The notes beneath the pieces were generated by a model, which had not been told where the DNA came from, ran no database searches, and saw only the letters and a list, made by a program, of their open reading frames with translations. A stretch of DNA of 64,000 nt, from the NCBI RefSeq assembly GCF_031582905.1, contig NZ_CP133990.1, positions 434,001 to 498,000 of the forward strand, read 5' to 3'. Numbering within the stretch: the stretch's first letter is position 1; each line of letters starts with the position of its first letter. Source of the DNA: Pengzhenrongella sp031582905. GTDB lineage: Bacteria; Actinomycetota; Actinomycetes; Actinomycetales; Cellulomonadaceae. A program made the translations under genes and the position numbers. Positions 10,073 to 19,657 of the stretch are shown one piece after another.

Positions 10073-10915
10073 GTGCTGATCGACCTCCATGCCCACTCGA
10101 CCGCGTCGGACGGCACCGACGCACCCGCGGGCGTGGTGGTCGCCGCCGCTGCCGCCGGCCTCGACGTCGTCGCGCTGACCGACCACGACACCACCGCGGG
10201 CTGGGACGAGGCGGCCGCGCAGGCGGCGTCGTCCGGCATCGCCGTCGTGCTCGGCAGCGAGATCTCGGCGCGGTGGGAGGGCATCAGCGTCCACCTGCTC
10301 AGCTACCTCCAGGACCCCGACCACCCCGCCCTGCTCGCCGAGATCGAGCGCACCCGCGCTGCCCGGCTGGTGCGGGCGCGCACGATGGTCGACCTGCTCG
10401 GCGAGGACTTCGACCTCACCTGGGACGACGTCATGGCGCAGACCGGCGCCGACGCGACGGTCGGCCGCCCGCACATCGCCGACGCGCTCGTCGCCCGCGG
10501 CGTCGTCCCCGACCGCAGCGCCGCGTTCGCGACGATGCTCGTGCCCTCCTCGCGCTACTACGTGCCGCACTACGCGCCCGACGCGGTCGACGCGGTCGCC
10601 GCGATCCGCGCGGCGGGTGGCGTCCCGGTCTTCGCCCACCCCGGCGCGGACGTCCGCGGCCGCGTGGTGCCCGACGACGCCGTCGCGCAGCTCGCGGAGG
10701 CCGGCCTCGCCGGGCTCGAGGTGCACCACCGCGACCACGGACCCGCGCAGGTCGAGCGTCTCGGCGCGCTCGCCGAGCGGCTCGGGCTGCTGGTGACGGG
10801 CTCGAGCGACTACCACGGGTCCGGCAAGCCGAACGGGCTGGGGGAGCGGACCACCGCACCGGACGTCCTGGCGCGGATCGAGGAGCAGGGCACGACCGCG
10901 GTGGTGCGGCCGTGA
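10073..10915 (+). CDS. PHP-domain metal-dependent phosphoesterase
   Basis: Polymerase-and-histidinol-phosphatase fold enzyme, 280 residues from a GTG start. Metal-ligand signatures are in order: DLHAHSTASDGT at the N-terminus, VALTDHDTTAGWDEA at about 35-50, GSEISARWEG near 63, VPVFAHPGAD near 185 and TGSSDYHGSGKP near 243. Family members hydrolyse small phosphate esters or 3',5'-nucleotides (trpH/YciV group); the substrate here cannot be told from sequence. The stop overlaps the GTG of the MarC gene (GTGA), so the two are co-translated. Confidence 0.88.
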   Translation: MLIDLHAHSTASDGTDAPAGVVVAAAAAGLDVVALTDHDTTAGWDEAAAQAASSGIAVVLGSEISARWEGISVHLLSYLQDPDHPALLAEIERTRAARLVRARTMVDLLGEDFDLTWDDVMAQTGADATVGRPHIADALVARGVVPDRSAAFATMLVPSSRYYVPHYAPDAVDAVAAIRAAGGVPVFAHPGADVRGRVVPDDAVAQLAEAGLAGLEVHHRDHGPAQVERLGALAERLGLLVTGSSDYHGSGKPNGLGERTTAPDVLARIEEQGTTAVVRP

Positions 10916-11532
10916 GCGAGGTGTGGGACGGCCGGCTGTTCAGCGAGGTCTTCATCACGCTGTTCGTCATCATGGACCCGCCCGGGACCGTCCCGATCTT
11001 CCTCGGGCTGACCGGGTCGATGACCGCGCGGCAGCGGACGCGCGCCGCGCGCCAGGCGATCCTCGTCGCCTTCGGGGTGATCGTGGCGTTCGCGCTCTTC
11101 GGGCAGCAGCTGCTCGGCTACATGCACATCTCGCTGCCGGCGCTGCAGGCGTCCGGCGGGCTGCTGCTCCTGCTCGTCGCGATGGAGCTGCTGACCGGGA
11201 AGATGGAGGACCCGACGCCGTCCGGCAACACCGGCGTCAACGTCGCGCTGGTCCCGCTCGGGACGCCGCTCCTGGCCGGTCCGGGCGCGATCGTGGCGAC
11301 CATGGTGTTCGTCGCCGGTTCGGAGGAGACCTGGTCGGACTGGATCGCCATCGGGCTCGGCGTCGTCGCCGTCCACCTCTGCCTGTACCTGTCGATGCGG
11401 TTCGCGAACGTCATCCACCGCGTGCTCAAGGACAGCGGCGTCATCCTCGTCAGCCGGATCGCCGGGCTGCTGCTCGCGGCGATCGCCGTGCAGCTCGTCG
11501 CGGACGCGGTGCGCGCCTTCATCGAGGCCTGA
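10912..11532 (+). CDS. MarC-family integral membrane protein
   Basis: 206-residue membrane protein with about six hydrophobic segments, beginning FSEVFITLFVIMDPPGTVPIF, the hallmark N-terminus of MarC/UPF0056. Internal motifs VPLGTPLLAGPGAI and SRIAGLLLAAIAVQLVADAV fit the family. The role is unproven (MarC is not itself a drug pump). GTG 10912 is the start; it overlaps the PHP stop by 4 bases and removes the non-protein sequence upstream in the same open frame. A 16-bp hairpin follows at 11608. Confidence 0.9.
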   Translation: MSEVWDGRLFSEVFITLFVIMDPPGTVPIFLGLTGSMTARQRTRAARQAILVAFGVIVAFALFGQQLLGYMHISLPALQASGGLLLLLVAMELLTGKMEDPTPSGNTGVNVALVPLGTPLLAGPGAIVATMVFVAGSEETWSDWIAIGLGVVAVHLCLYLSMRFANVIHRVLKDSGVILVSRIAGLLLAAIAVQLVADAVRAFIEA

Positions 11533-11607
11533 TCGGGGCCTCGTCCGCGCCCAGGGCGCCGACCGGGTCGCCGACGGCATCGCGGCCGCCCACCTGGTCG
11601 TGACGCA

Positions 11608-11646
11608 CGACGGCGGCCGCGGACGTGGAGTCCGCGGCCGCCGTCG
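11608..11646. terminator. Strong hairpin between convergent marC-type and DEAD helicase genes
   Basis: A perfect 16-bp inverted repeat (CGACGGCGGCCGCGGA and its complement) with a 7-base loop lies between two gene ends that face each other. There is no long T run on either side, as is usual in high-GC actinobacteria, so termination in both directions is inferred from position and stem strength. Confidence 0.7.
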
Positions 11647-11663
11647 TCGTGCGGTGGTCCGGA

Positions 11664-13382
11664 TCAGGCGTCGGGGCCCGCGGTCGGCGCGCTCGCGGCC
11701 GAGCCCGAGGTGCCGGCGCCGCCGCTACGGGTGCGGCGACGGCTGCGGTTGCGACGCGGACGGTCACCCGTGGTCTCGGCCGGAGCGCTTCCCTCGGCAG
11801 AGGGAGAGGCCGAGGCAGGGGTGGTGCGGGGCGCGTCGTCGCCCGCGGTCCGCGGAGCGCCCGACGCCTCGGTCCCGCGGCCGGCGCCGCCGTCACGCCG
11901 ACCGGACGCGCCGCGACCACGACCGGAGTCCCGGCCGCCGCTCTCGCGTCCGCCGTCACGTCCGCCGTCACGCCCACCACGACCGCGGCCGGCATCACGC
12001 CCGCCGCCGTCCCGGGAGCCGCCGCCGCGGACGCTCGCGCTGTGGCGCTTGCCGGTCTCCCCGAGGTCCTCGAGCTTCTCCGCGTCCAGGCCCTCGCGGA
12101 CCCGGGCGGCCTGGGGCAGCGTGCCCTTGGTGCCGGCCGGGATGCCGAGGTCGGTGAAGAGGTGCGGGGAGCTCGAGTACGTCTCGACCGGCTCGGGGAT
12201 GCCGAGGTCGAGGACCCTGTTGATGAGCCCCCAGCGCGGCATGTCGTCCCAGTCGACGAACGTGACCGCGGTGCCCTTCTTGCCCGCGCGACCGGTGCGT
12301 CCGATGCGGTGCAGGTAGGTCTTCTCGTCCTCGGGGCACTGGTAGTTCACGACGTGCGTGACGTCGTCGACGTCGATCCCACGCGCCGCGACGTCGGTCG
12401 CGACCAGGACGTCGACCTTGCCGTTGCGGAACGCGCGCAGAGCCTGCTCGCGCGCACCCTGACCGAGGTCGCCGTGGATGGCGCCGGCGGCGAACCCGCG
12501 GTCCACGAGGTCGTCGGCGACCTTGGCGGCGGTCCGCTTGGTCCGGGCGAACACGATTGTCAGGCCGCGGCCCTCGGCCTGCAGCAGCCGGGCGAGCACC
12601 TCGACCTTGTCGAGCGCGTGCGCTCGGTAGACGACCTGCGTCGTGTTCTTGACGGTGGCGCCCGCGTCGTCCGGGTCGTTGGCCCGGATGTGCGTCGGCT
12701 GCGTCATGTACCGGCGGGCCATCGCGACGACCGCGCCGGGCATCGTCGCGGAGAACAGCATGGTGTGGCGTGACGCGGGCGTGCGGGAGAGGAGCCGCTC
12801 GACGTCGGGGAGGAAGCCGAGGTCGAGCATCTCGTCCGCCTCGTCCAGCACGACGCAGCGCACGGAGGTGAGGTCGAGATAGCCCTGGTTGAGCAGGTCG
12901 ATCATCCGGCCCGGCGTGCCGACGACGACGTCGACGCCCGTCTGCAGCGCGGTGACCTGCGGCTCGTAGGCGCGGCCCCCGTAGAGCTGCAGCACGCGCA
13001 CCGAGCGCCGGCTCGAGGCGGTGGCGAGGTCGCCGGCGACCTGGACGGCCAGCTCGCGCGTCGGGACGATCACGAGGGCCTGCGGCTTGCCCGGCGCGGG
13101 CAGGGCGTCGTAGCCGTCCTCGCCGGGGGCGACGACGCGGTGGAGCAGCGGGACGCCGAAGCCGAGGGTCTTGCCGGTCCCGGTCTTGGCCTGGCCGATG
13201 ATGTCGTGCCCGGACAGCGCGACCGGCAGGGTCATCGCCTGGATGGGGAACGGCGAGATGATGCCCGCCGCGGCGAGCGCCTCGACGATCTCGGGGCGGA
13301 CGTCGAAGTCCGCGAAGGTGGGGTTGTCGGCCTGGACGCTGCTGCGCGCAGCGGGACCCGGGCTCTGGTCGGTCGTCGTCAC
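11664..13382 (-). CDS. DEAD-box RNA helicase with RGG-like tail
   Basis: 572-residue ATP-dependent RNA helicase, matching in position the RhlE-type gene of the mycobacterial block. All motifs are present: Q motif FPIQAMTLP, I AKTGTGKT, Ia PTRELA, Ib TPGR, II DEAD in VVLDEADEMLDLG, III SAT, IV VFARTK, V TDVAARGID and VI HRIGRTGRAG. The last 150 residues are low complexity, rich in Arg, Gly and Asp (repeated RDGGR and GRGRG units), then Ala/Pro/Thr, ending with RRNRSRRRTR; such tails bind RNA. Intact reading frame, ATG start. Confidence 0.93.
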   Translation of the reverse strand: MTTTDQSPGPAARSSVQADNPTFADFDVRPEIVEALAAAGIISPFPIQAMTLPVALSGHDIIGQAKTGTGKTLGFGVPLLHRVVAPGEDGYDALPAPGKPQALVIVPTRELAVQVAGDLATASSRRSVRVLQLYGGRAYEPQVTALQTGVDVVVGTPGRMIDLLNQGYLDLTSVRCVVLDEADEMLDLGFLPDVERLLSRTPASRHTMLFSATMPGAVVAMARRYMTQPTHIRANDPDDAGATVKNTTQVVYRAHALDKVEVLARLLQAEGRGLTIVFARTKRTAAKVADDLVDRGFAAGAIHGDLGQGAREQALRAFRNGKVDVLVATDVAARGIDVDDVTHVVNYQCPEDEKTYLHRIGRTGRAGKKGTAVTFVDWDDMPRWGLINRVLDLGIPEPVETYSSSPHLFTDLGIPAGTKGTLPQAARVREGLDAEKLEDLGETGKRHSASVRGGGSRDGGGRDAGRGRGGRDGGRDGGRESGGRDSGRGRGASGRRDGGAGRGTEASGAPRTAGDDAPRTTPASASPSAEGSAPAETTGDRPRRNRSRRRTRSGGAGTSGSAASAPTAGPDA

Positions 13383-13623
13383 GTCGTCGGTGCCTCACGT
13401 GCTGGTCGGCGAGGAGTCGCGGGGTTGCGCCACGTGGCGTGCGTCGGAGCGCGTGCGCCGGGTCGCCGAGCGGGCCTCATCGCCGAGGGTGGCCGGCAGC
13501 CGATCGTGATTTTCACTGCCGCGGCGCGAGGGCGCTGCGCGGCGATGCGGTCGGGACGACCGGGCAACCGATGTACCCGGTCATCGTATCCGACGGTGTC
13601 CACACGGGCGTTAGGCTCGCGGG

Positions 13624-14333
13624 ATGACCGCAGCGCCGACGCATGCCCGCCCGAGCACCGACCGGGGGACGTGCTCGCGCTGCTGGGTCTGGTGGGCCAC
13701 CTGGAGCTGGTCGCGTTCACGCGGCTCGCGGCCGACTCCGCGCTCGCGCCGACGCTGGACACGCGGCTGCGCCTCATGCACTTCTCCGCCGGTGCGGTCG
13801 CCCGGCTGGACCGGATCTTCGAGCGGATCACCGAGCTCGGCGGGGCACCGGACGCCGAGCTCGAGCGGTTCGCGCGGGTGCTGGACGACTTCGACGCGCG
13901 CACGGCCCCGGGGTCGTGGTGGGAGCGGATGCTCAAGGCGTACGTCGGGTACGGCGTCGCGGACGACTTCTGCAAGGCCGCGGCGGCAGGGCTCGACGAC
14001 GACACCCGCGAGCTCGTGATGGACGTGCTCGACGGTGCGAGTCACGCCGAGCTGACGGTCGCCACGCTCGCGGCGGCGGCCACGGACGACGAGGTGCTGA
14101 CCTCTCGGCTCGCGCTCTGGGGGCGCCGGCTGGTGGGGGAGGCCCTCGGGGTGGTGCAGACGCTGCTGCTCACCGAGCCGTCCCTCGCGCGCCTCGCGCT
14201 GGCGGGGGTCGACGGCTCGGGGGCCGGTCCCGACCTGCCGGGGGACGCCTCGGGCGAGGCGTCGACGCGCCTGTTCGGGGTCCTCACCGCGGAGCACACC
14301 CGGCGCATGGGGCGCCTGGGCCTGACGGCCTGA
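13624..14333 (+). CDS. Ferritin-like (MiaE-like) diiron-fold protein, frameshifted at N-terminus
   Basis: Member of the ferritin-like superfamily, often labelled MiaE-like in actinobacteria; substrate unknown. Helical throughout, with VLALLGLVGHLELVAFTRLAADS, FERITELGG and SWWERMLKAYVGYGVADDF. The ATG at 13624 encodes MTAAPTHARPSTDRG in a frame that then fails; the conserved body is in the next frame. The break is the G5 run at 13664-13668, and one extra G gives an unbroken 236-residue protein. Divergent from the DEAD helicase, same neighbours as Rv3210c in M. tuberculosis. Confidence 0.8.
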
Positions 14334-14391
14334 TCATTCCTGGGCCGGACGGCCTGACCGTCCGACCGCCGAGAGCGGTTGGGACGCACAG

Positions 14392-14423
14392 CGCCCCGCC
14401 CCGGCCTGAGCCGGAGCGGGGCG
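14392..14423. terminator. Convergent-gene hairpin
   Basis: A 14-bp stem with one mismatch (arm CGCCCCGCCCCGGC, loop of 4) sits between the stops of the ferritin-like gene (14333) and the DUF3107 gene (14434). Position suggests termination of both; no clear T tract. Confidence 0.6.
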
Positions 14424-14433
14424 ACGACGTGTG

Positions 14434-14658
14434 TCAGAGCGTGCCGAAGCCCACCCGACGCGTCTCCTCGGTGCCGATCTCGACGTACCCGATCGACGCC
14501 GTCGGGACCATGACCCGACGGCCACGGGTGTCGCGCAGCTCGAGGACCGGCTTGCCGTCGAGCGCCGCCGCCACGAGCTGGGCGACCTCATCGGACGTCT
14601 GGTCGGACTCGATGACCAGCTCGCGCGGCTGGTTCTGCACGCCGATCGTGATGTCCAC
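14434..14658 (-). CDS. DUF3107 small protein
   Basis: 74-residue actinobacterial protein of unknown function (DUF3107, the same family as M. tuberculosis TB9.4). It starts MDITIGVQNQPRELVIE, has DEVAQLVAAALDGKPVLEL in the middle and ends GYVEIGTEETRRVGFGTL, all well conserved. Predicted small alpha/beta domain without membrane segments. GAGGAGAGCAC lies just before the ATG. Transcribed in the same direction as the TetR gene behind it and paired with it across the block. Confidence 0.9.
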   Translation of the reverse strand: MDITIGVQNQPRELVIESDQTSDEVAQLVAAALDGKPVLELRDTRGRRVMVPTASIGYVEIGTEETRRVGFGTL

Positions 14659-14743
14659 GGTGCTCTCCTCGTCGATTCCCCGCGACCCGGCGAGGATCGC
14701 CGGAGCACGGTGCTCCCCGCCAGCTTCGCGGGCCCGGTCAATC

Positions 14744-15406
14744 CTAAGTGGTCGCGTCGTACTCGACGTCGGGGCGGATCAGCCCGGCGACGCCCTGCCA
14801 GGCGAGACGCGCGACGAGATCGACGGCGTCGTCGACGTCCAGCCCGGCCTCGGCGCGGAACCGGCTGGTCGCGCCGGCCTGCGCCATCCCGATGAGCGTC
14901 GCCGCGAGCAGCGACGTGCGCTCCGGCGGCAGCCCCGTGAAGTCCCCCAGCACGCGGGCGATGCCCTGGGCGGCCTGCGCGCCGGCCTGCTCCACGCGGG
15001 CCCGGACGGCGGCGTCGTGCGTGAGGTCGGACTCGAACAGCAGGGAGAACGACTCCCCGGCGACCTCGACGAACTCGAAGTAGGCCCGCACGAGGGAGTG
15101 CACGACCTGGCGTCCGTCCCCCCGGTGGACCGGACCGGTCACGACCGGGTCCAGGGCTCGGTCGACCGCGCGCAGCAGCTCGACGCCGCGCTCCTCCACG
15201 ACCGCCAGGTACAGGTCGAGCTTGGACGGGAAGTGCCGGTACAGGACGGGCTTCGACACGGCCGCCCGCACGGCGATGTCGTCCATCGACACGTGGTGGA
15301 ACCCCTCGCCGGCGAAGAGCTCCTGCGCCACCGACAGCACCTGGGCACGTCGCGCGTCCCGGCCCATGCGTGGGCTGCGCGGCCGCATGTGCGTGGGCTG
15401 GGTCAC
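14744..15406 (-). CDS. TetR-family transcriptional regulator
   Basis: 220 residues. N-terminal TetR helix-turn-helix at about 18-65: RRAQVLSVAQELFAGEGFH, VSMDDIAVRAAVSKPVLYRH and FPSKLDLYLAVVE. The C-terminal ligand-binding domain is all helical. It corresponds by position to Rv3208 of M. tuberculosis. ATG 15406 gives MTQPTHMRPRSPRMGRDARR; a later ATG (MGRDARR, codon 14) is an alternative start. Divergent from the DUF3152 gene across 47 bases, so it may control both; ligand unknown. Confidence 0.9.
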   Translation of the reverse strand: MTQPTHMRPRSPRMGRDARRAQVLSVAQELFAGEGFHHVSMDDIAVRAAVSKPVLYRHFPSKLDLYLAVVEERGVELLRAVDRALDPVVTGPVHRGDGRQVVHSLVRAYFEFVEVAGESFSLLFESDLTHDAAVRARVEQAGAQAAQGIARVLGDFTGLPPERTSLLAATLIGMAQAGATSRFRAEAGLDVDDAVDLVARLAWQGVAGLIRPDVEYDATT

Positions 15407-15453
15407 GCGCCGATGGTAGCCAGCGCCTCGTGGACCGGGTGACGATAGGGATC

Positions 15454-16275
15454 ATGACCCCGCGCCCCTCGCCCGCGGTGTCCGGCTGGGTCGCGGCGGG
15501 CGCGATCACCGTGGCCGTCGCGGGCGGCGTGGGCACCGCCGCGCTCGTGCAGATCGCCGGAGCGCGCACCGGGCCCGACGCCGCGGCGGACCAGGCCGTG
15601 TCCACGGTCCGCGCGACACCGGTGACGGTCCCCGAGGACCTCACCGGGGACGTGCGCCCGCTGCCGCTGCCCCAGCTCGTGGACCGGGACACCGTCGGCC
15701 CGCTGTGGCTGACCCCGGCGGACGAGGCGGCCGGCGTGCTGTCCCTCGACGTGCCCGAGTCGGCGTCCGGCGTGCTCGACGTCGTCGCGGGCTCGAGCCC
15801 GCCGGTCGGCACCGGGCCGGTGCGCACGGTGCGCGTGGAGGTCGAGCGGGGGCTCCCCGTGGACGGCGCCGTGTTCGCGGCGACCGTGATGAGCACGCTC
15901 ACCGACCCGCGCGGCTGGGGTGCCCGCGGTGACGTCGCCTTCGCGCAGACGGATGGGCCGGCCGACATCCGCGTCGTCCTGGCGTCCCCCGACCTCGTCG
16001 ACGCGATGTGCGCCCCGCTGGACACCGGGGGGCAGGTCTCCTGCGGTCGCAACGGGCACGCCGCTCTCAACTTCCGTCGCTGGGTGCACGCGACGCCGGA
16101 GTTCGCCGACCGCGGGCAGTACCGCCAGTACCTCGTCAACCACGAGGTGGGGCACCTGCTCGGCCACCCGCACGAGGGGTGCCCGGGTGAGGGTCAGCCG
16201 GCGCCGCTGATGCAGCAGCAGTCCCTCGCGGTCGCACCGTGCGAGCCGAACGGCTGGCCGTACCCGCAGGGGTGA
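15454..16275 (+). CDS. DUF3152 secreted metalloprotease-like protein
   Basis: 273 residues from ATG 15454. A signal-anchor segment (SGWVAAGAITVAVAGGVGTAAL) at about 9-30 places the rest outside the membrane. The C-terminal DUF3152 domain contains NHEVGHLLGHPHEGC, a zincin-type HExxH motif with a third His, after NFRRWVHATPEF. It is therefore probably a zinc peptidase or a relative; substrate unknown. Same position as Rv3207c in the mycobacterial block, immediately upstream of adnA here. Confidence 0.87.
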   Translation: MTPRPSPAVSGWVAAGAITVAVAGGVGTAALVQIAGARTGPDAAADQAVSTVRATPVTVPEDLTGDVRPLPLPQLVDRDTVGPLWLTPADEAAGVLSLDVPESASGVLDVVAGSSPPVGTGPVRTVRVEVERGLPVDGAVFAATVMSTLTDPRGWGARGDVAFAQTDGPADIRVVLASPDLVDAMCAPLDTGGQVSCGRNGHAALNFRRWVHATPEFADRGQYRQYLVNHEVGHLLGHPHEGCPGEGQPAPLMQQQSLAVAPCEPNGWPYPQG

Positions 16276-16320
16276 GGTGCCGTGCGCGGGCATGTGGGTG
16301 GCCCGTGATGTGATCGTCGC

Positions 16321-19300
16321 GTGAACCGCTCCCTCGTGATGGACGCCCCCGGGGTCCGCCTCGTGCGGCCGTCCGTGGAGGCCGGCCCTGACGTCCGGCT
16401 CGACCCGACCCAGCGCGCCGTCGTGGAGCGGCTGACCGCACCCGGCACCGGCGCGCTGCTCGTCCTGGGGGCCCCCGGTACCGGCAAGACCACGACGGCG
16501 ATCGAGGGCGTCGTCGCCGCGACCGACGCGCTCGGGCTGGCCCCGGACGACGTGCTCGTGCTCGTCCCGACCCGCCGCGCCGCGGCCGACGTCCGTGACC
16601 GGCTGTCCGCGCGCCTGCGCCGCACCGCCGGTCAGCCCGTGGTGCGGACCGCGGCGTCGGCGGCGTTCTCGGTCCTGCGCGCGCGGGCGGCCCACCTCGG
16701 CGAGCCGCCCCCCACCCTCATCTCCGGCCCGGAGCAGGACCTGCTGCTCGGCGAGCTCCTCGCCGGGCATGCCGCGGGCGACGGCGTCCCGCTGGACTGG
16801 CCCGCCACGGTGCCTGCGCAGGTGCTCGGCCTGCGCAGCTTCCGCGACGAGCTGCGCGACCTGCTCATGCGGGCCGCCGAGCGGGGCCTCAGGCCGGAGG
16901 ACCTCGCTGCCCGGGGGCGACGGCACGACCGTCCGGAGTGGGTCGCGGCGGCGCACCTGTACCGGGAGTACCTCGACGTCACCGAGCTGCGCCAGTCCAC
17001 CCCGGACGCGGGGGACCGGTACGACCCCGCGGTGGTCGTCGACGAGGCGGCGCAGGCGCTGCTCGCGTGGGACGACGAGCTGCCCGGTGCGCCCCGGCCG
17101 CGCTGGCGCCTGGTCGTCGTCGACGACCACCAGGAGAGCACCGCCGCCACCGCGCGCCTCCTGCGCGTGCTCGCCGACGACGGCGCGCGCCTGGCCCTCT
17201 TCGCGGACCCTGACGAGGCCGTCCAGACGTTCCGCGGTGCCTCCCCGGCCCTGGTGGGGCGGGCGCCGGTCGCCGGTCGCGGTCTGGGCGAGCTCGGTGC
17301 CGACCGGCTCGTCCTGGGCACGGCGTGGCGTCAGGGCCCGGCGCTGCGAGGGGTCACGGCTGCGGTCACGCAGGAGATCGGCGCCGTCGCCGGGGTCGCG
17401 CACCGGCGGGCGACGGCGCGTGGGACGGGGGCGGCGACCGAGCACGGGCCGTCGCCGGCGGTCGAGCACAGGCCGCGGGGCGCGTCCGGGCCGGGGACGA
17501 CCGGACCGGAGACGGCCGGGCCGGACCGGTCGACGGCGCGCGTGGCGATCCTGCCGAGCGCCCCGCAGGAGGCCGCGTACGTCGCCCACGCGCTGCGGGC
17601 GGCGCACCTCGAACGGGGCGTGGCCTGGGACCGGATGGCCGTGATCGCGCGGAGCGGCGGGCAGGTCGCGTCGTTGCGTCGCGCCCTGGCCGGCGCTGCG
17701 GTCCCGGTGTCCGTGCTGGGCAGCGACGTGCCGCTGCGCGACGAGCCGGCCGTGCGCCCGCTGCTGCTGGCGCTGCGGTGCGCGCTCGACCCGTCGGCCC
17801 TGGACGCCGAGGCCGCCGTCGCGCTCCTGACGTCGCCGTTCGGCGGTGCGGACGCGGTCGGTCTTCGCCGCGTCCGCCGCGCGCTGCGGGCCGAGGAGCT
17901 CGCCGGCGGCGGCGGCCGGGCGAGCGACGCCCTGCTGGTCGAGATGCTGGGTGACCCGGCGCGGACCGCGGCGCTGCCGGCCGCCGTCCGGCGCGGGCCG
18001 CAGCGGCTCGCGACGCTCCTCGCCGCCGGGCGCCTCGCCGGGCTGGAGCCGGCCGCGACCGCCCAGACGGTCCTGTGGGCGCTGTGGTCGGCGGCGGGTC
18101 TCGCCGAGCCATGGCGCCGCGCCGCGCTCGCCGGTGGTCCCGCGGGCGCTCGGGCCGATCGTGACCTCGATGCGGTGCTCGCGCTGTTCCGGGCGGCGGA
18201 GACGTTCGTCGACCGGATGCCGCAGTCACCGCCGCTGGCGTTCGTGGAGTACCTCGAGTCCCAGGACCTGCCGTCGGACAGCCTCGCCGCGCAGGGCGCC
18301 GCCGGGGGCGGTCGCGGTGCTGACCCTGCCGGTGCCGCGGGGCGCGAGTGGGACGTCGTCGTGGTGGCCGGAGTGCAGGACGGCACCTGGCCCGACCTGC
18401 GCCTGCGGGACTCGCTGCTCGGGGCCCAGGCCCTCGTGGAGGTGCTGGCCGGACGCGCCGACGACGGCCGGCTCGACGGCGCGCAGGCGCGCACCGCGGT
18501 CCTCGCCGACGAGCTGCGGTCCTTCGCGGTCGCGACGTCGCGCGCCCGCCGGGCGCTGCTGGTCACCGCGGTCTCCGACGCCGACGAGCAGCCGTCGCCG
18601 TTCGTCGACCTCGTCCAGTCCCCGGACCCCGGACCGGGCGCCGGGCCGGACGCCGCCCCGGCGCCGGGCGGTGACGAGCGCGACCCCGGACGGCGAGCGC
18701 CCCGACCCCGCTCGACCTGCGCGGGCTGGTCGGGCTGCTGCGCTCGCGGCTCGAGGCGAGCGTCGCGGTCCCCGGCGGCCTCGTGGACGAGGAGGCGGCG
18801 CGGCTGCTGGCCCGGCTCGCGCGAGCCGGCGTCGACGGCGCCGACCCGGCCGGCTGGTACGGGCTCGCACCGGTGACCACCGACGCGCCGCTGTGGACCG
18901 AGGACGAGAAGGTGCCGGTCTCCCCGTCCAAGGCGGAGACCGTCTCGACGTGCGCGCTGCGCTGGGCGTTGGAGGCCGCCGGCGGGACGGTCGCCGACGG
19001 CACCTCCCAGACGCTCGGGACCCTGGTGCACGCGATCGCGCAGGCGCTCCCGCGCGGGACGGAGGCCGAGATGCTCGCCGAGCTCGACCGCCGCTGGCCC
19101 GAGCTGGGCCTGCGCCCCGGGTGGCCGTCGGTCGCCGAGCGCCGCCGCGCCGAGAGGATGGTCGGTCGGCTGGCGGCGTACGTCGCCGAGTCCGGTGATC
19201 CCGTCCTGCGGGAGGCGGAGTTCAGCGTGGAGCTGGACCGCGCGGTGCTCCGCGGCGTGGTGGACCGGGTGGAGGACGTCGGTGAGGGCGTCGTGCGCAT

Positions 19301-19657
19301 CGTCGACCTCAAGACCGGCAAGCGCGCGCCGAGCGCGGCCGAGACCGATCTCAACCCCCAGCTCGGCAGCTACCAGCTCGCCGTGGCGGAGGGGCGTTCG
19401 AGTCGCTCCCCGCGGGCACCCGTAGCGCCGGCGCACAGCTGGTGTTCGTCGCCCTCGGGTCGAAGGCGACGGTGCGCGCGCAGGGAGCCCTCGAGGTCGA
19501 GGAGGACGGCTCGAGCTGGGCCCGGACGATGGTGGAGGGTGTCGCGACGACCATGGCCGCCTCCGCGTTCACCGCCTGCGTCAACGACCTGTGCGAGATG
19601 TGCCCCGTGCGAACGAGCTGCCCCGTGCGGGCCGAGGGTCGGCAGGTGATCGAGTGA
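16321..19657 (+). CDS. adnA: AdnA-like UvrD-family helicase-nuclease subunit, two frame breaks
   Basis: First subunit of the AdnAB double-strand-break resection machine, which replaces RecBCD in many actinobacteria. Walker A LGAPGTGKTTTA at about 49-60; motif II appears as VVVDDHQE rather than DExx; motif VI region VATSRARRAL. The C-terminal RecB-type nuclease has LRGVVDRVED and VRIVDLKTGK, followed by CVNDLCEMCPVRTSC, an Fe-S cysteine set. Breaks occur in the C4 run 18684-18687 and the G4 run 19391-19394; restoring one base at each gives 1113 codons, including AFESLPAGTRSAGAQLVF across the second. The stop overlaps adnB by 4 bases (GTGA). Confidence 0.85.
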